A DNA stretch of 5,766 nucleotides from DATJHM01 sp035493895. Lineage in GTDB: Bacteria; Chloroflexota; Ktedonobacteria; Ktedonobacterales; Ktedonobacteraceae. Location: positions 1-5,766 of the forward strand of contig DATJHM010000205.1 in NCBI GenBank assembly GCA_035493895.1. Reading direction: 5' to 3'. The notes under the pieces were generated by a model. The model was given only the letters and a program-made list of their open reading frames with translations, searched no databases and was not told the DNA's origin. Shown here in pieces: positions 4,930-5,766 of the stretch; the first letter of the stretch is position 1, and every line of letters starts with the position of its first letter. The position numbers and the translations under genes were made by a program.

Positions 4930-5766
4930 TTACTCACACAGCTTCGTCATAAAGGCTACAGCCCACTCTCTCGCATCTACTTCCACAGGTTGATTCTTGT
5001 ATGTTTCGAGATCATCTTCTCCATTGTTATAATTCTCGTTATTCTCGCGCCATTTTTGCGCAAGCTCACGGTCTGATGCAGACTGCGTTGCAGGATCTTG
5101 CAGCATCATGTCATGCTGATAGCTATGGCGTACCTCATGGGCGAGCGCTTCGAGCACTTCTTCTTCGCTATACTCGTCGCTGCCGAGTGCGGTATGATTA
5201 ATGGTAACAAATTTGGTGCCATTCTCTTCACGAAAGTAGCCTGTGATATCGTCTGGTAGCGATGCGATCCTGACATGGTCGGGCGTAATGCCATACGCAG
5301 CAGCGATCTCGTGATCGACCGCCTGTAATACCTGCGCCCGCTGGTAAGCATTCAGTGTGCTCCATTCCTCTGGCTCGATACCTGGGATTTGCACGACCCT
5401 ATCTATTAAGTTTTGTAATCTTGGATCATTCAACATGCTCTCAGGTGGGTCAATTTCGTCGTAGTAGGGCTCATCCTCGAAAGGTTCATCACTTCCATCA
5501 GACGTTCCGGACCTGTTTGCCTTCCCGTTGTTCTTCTCCCCATCAAAGGCGTTGCCTGCGAATACTGGATGTGGCCCCTTTGGGCTAAATCCAGTGGCGC
5601 ATGCATTGGGAATATTCCCACTCAGGGTGTTGAGCAGGGTTGCCGCCCCTTCTAAGGCCAGACCGACGTTGTTTAAGGTTGTCGTGAAATCAGCGAGCTG
5701 CCCTTCGATCTGACTGGCTTCTCCTACCATCACTTTCCCACCCTGTGACGTGACCGATTGCATGAT
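4930..5766 (-). CDS. Polymorphic toxin with zincin metallopeptidase C-terminal domain, 5' end outside window
   Basis: The frame is open from the window edge for 278 codons to TAA, so the N-terminus is missing. The Met three bases inside the edge is internal: the preceding Ile also matches the paralogue (IMQ). Numbering from the first visible codon, residues 1-88 match residues 114-201 of the RNase toxin, including GPHPVFAGNAFDGE (64-77). An acidic linker (about 90-110, DEPFEDEPYYDE) follows. The C-terminal domain (about 112-278) contains ALAHEVRHSYQHD (207-219), the HExxH zinc-binding and catalytic signature with H210, E211 and H214. Further on is NQPVEVDAREWA (258-269), where E262 or D264 is a likely third ligand, as in zincin toxin and phage or plasmid peptidase families with a P.E.dAr motif. 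It probably cleaves a protein in the target cell; the substrate is unknown. The candidate immunity gene follows it. The zincin call is strong; the toxin role is inferred from the architecture. Confidence 0.88.
   Translation of the reverse strand: MMQSVTSQGGKVMVGEASQIEGQLADFTTTLNNVGLALEGAATLLNTLSGNIPNACATGFSPKGPHPVFAGNAFDGEKNNGKANRSGTSDGSDEPFEDEPYYDEIDPPESMLNDPRLQNLIDRVVQIPGIEPEEWSTLNAYQRAQVLQAVDHEIAAAYGITPDHVRIASLPDDITGYFREENGTKFVTINHTALGSDEYSEEEVLEALAHEVRHSYQHDMMLQDPATQSASDRELAQKWRENNENYNNGEDDLETYKNQPVEVDAREWAVAFMTKLCE
5521..5766. repeat. Intragenic repeat, copy 2: shared delivery/junction region of the toxin genes
   Basis: This is the partner of 3789-4034, at about 85 percent identity with no gaps, inside the zincin toxin gene. 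Many of the differences are in third codon positions, so the protein segment is kept almost unchanged. The repeat probably continues past the window edge through the rest of the N-terminal domain. Confidence 0.95.

Noticed and set aside
4696..5076. A plus-strand frame with a hydrophobic, membrane-like C-terminus
   Set aside because: It overlaps the 129-residue gene and the end of the zincin toxin gene on the opposite strand, both with much better support. The hydrophobic stretch comes from the complement of charged codons.
4930..5763. The Met near the window edge as the true start of the zincin toxin
   Set aside because: The preceding codon is open and matches the paralogue (Ile before Met), and the paralogue has 114 more residues upstream of this Met, so the gene is truncated by the window.

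Overview
All five genes in this window lie on the minus strand, so the biological reading order runs from position 5766 down to 1. The order is: a toxin-like protein with a zinc-metallopeptidase C-terminus (5' end outside the window), a 129-residue protein of unknown family, a second toxin-like protein with an RNase A-type C-terminus, a 534-residue protein I do not recognise, and an NB-ARC-type STAND ATPase entering a TPR region (3' end outside the window). Gaps are 48, 117, 90 and 73 bases. I see no strong terminator, so the set could be one transcript or a few short ones. There are no RNA genes, CRISPR arrays, insertion sequences or integrases, and no gene-free stretch longer than about 120 bases.

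The central feature is a polymorphic-toxin arrangement. The two toxin-like proteins share an almost identical stretch ending in a GPHPVFAGNAFDGE-like segment. They then diverge completely through an acidic or glycine/serine-rich linker into unrelated C-terminal domains. One carries LEKHV and SAHP motifs that fit the bacterial RNase A-like (CdiA-CT type) toxin fold. The other carries HEVRH plus QPVEVDAR and fits a zincin peptidase. The N-terminal part, seen in full only in the RNase protein, is about 165 residues, lacks a signal peptide and looks helical. This resembles WXG/LXG-type delivery domains of type VII-like systems, but no secretion machinery is present here to prove it.

The 129-residue gene directly follows the peptidase toxin with a good ribosome binding site and is the best candidate for its immunity protein. 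The RNase toxin has no small gene after it; the next gene is the 534-residue protein, which makes the source of its immunity an open question. The STAND-TPR gene closes the set and could be a defence or signalling ATPase that is merely adjacent.

Mixed GC content, a standalone NB-ARC/TPR protein beginning at the NTPase domain, and this style of toxin array fit a Chloroflexota genome of the Ktedonobacteria type. That assignment comes from family knowledge and was not tested by a search. This reading is by eye; domain calls rest on motifs, not on profile searches.
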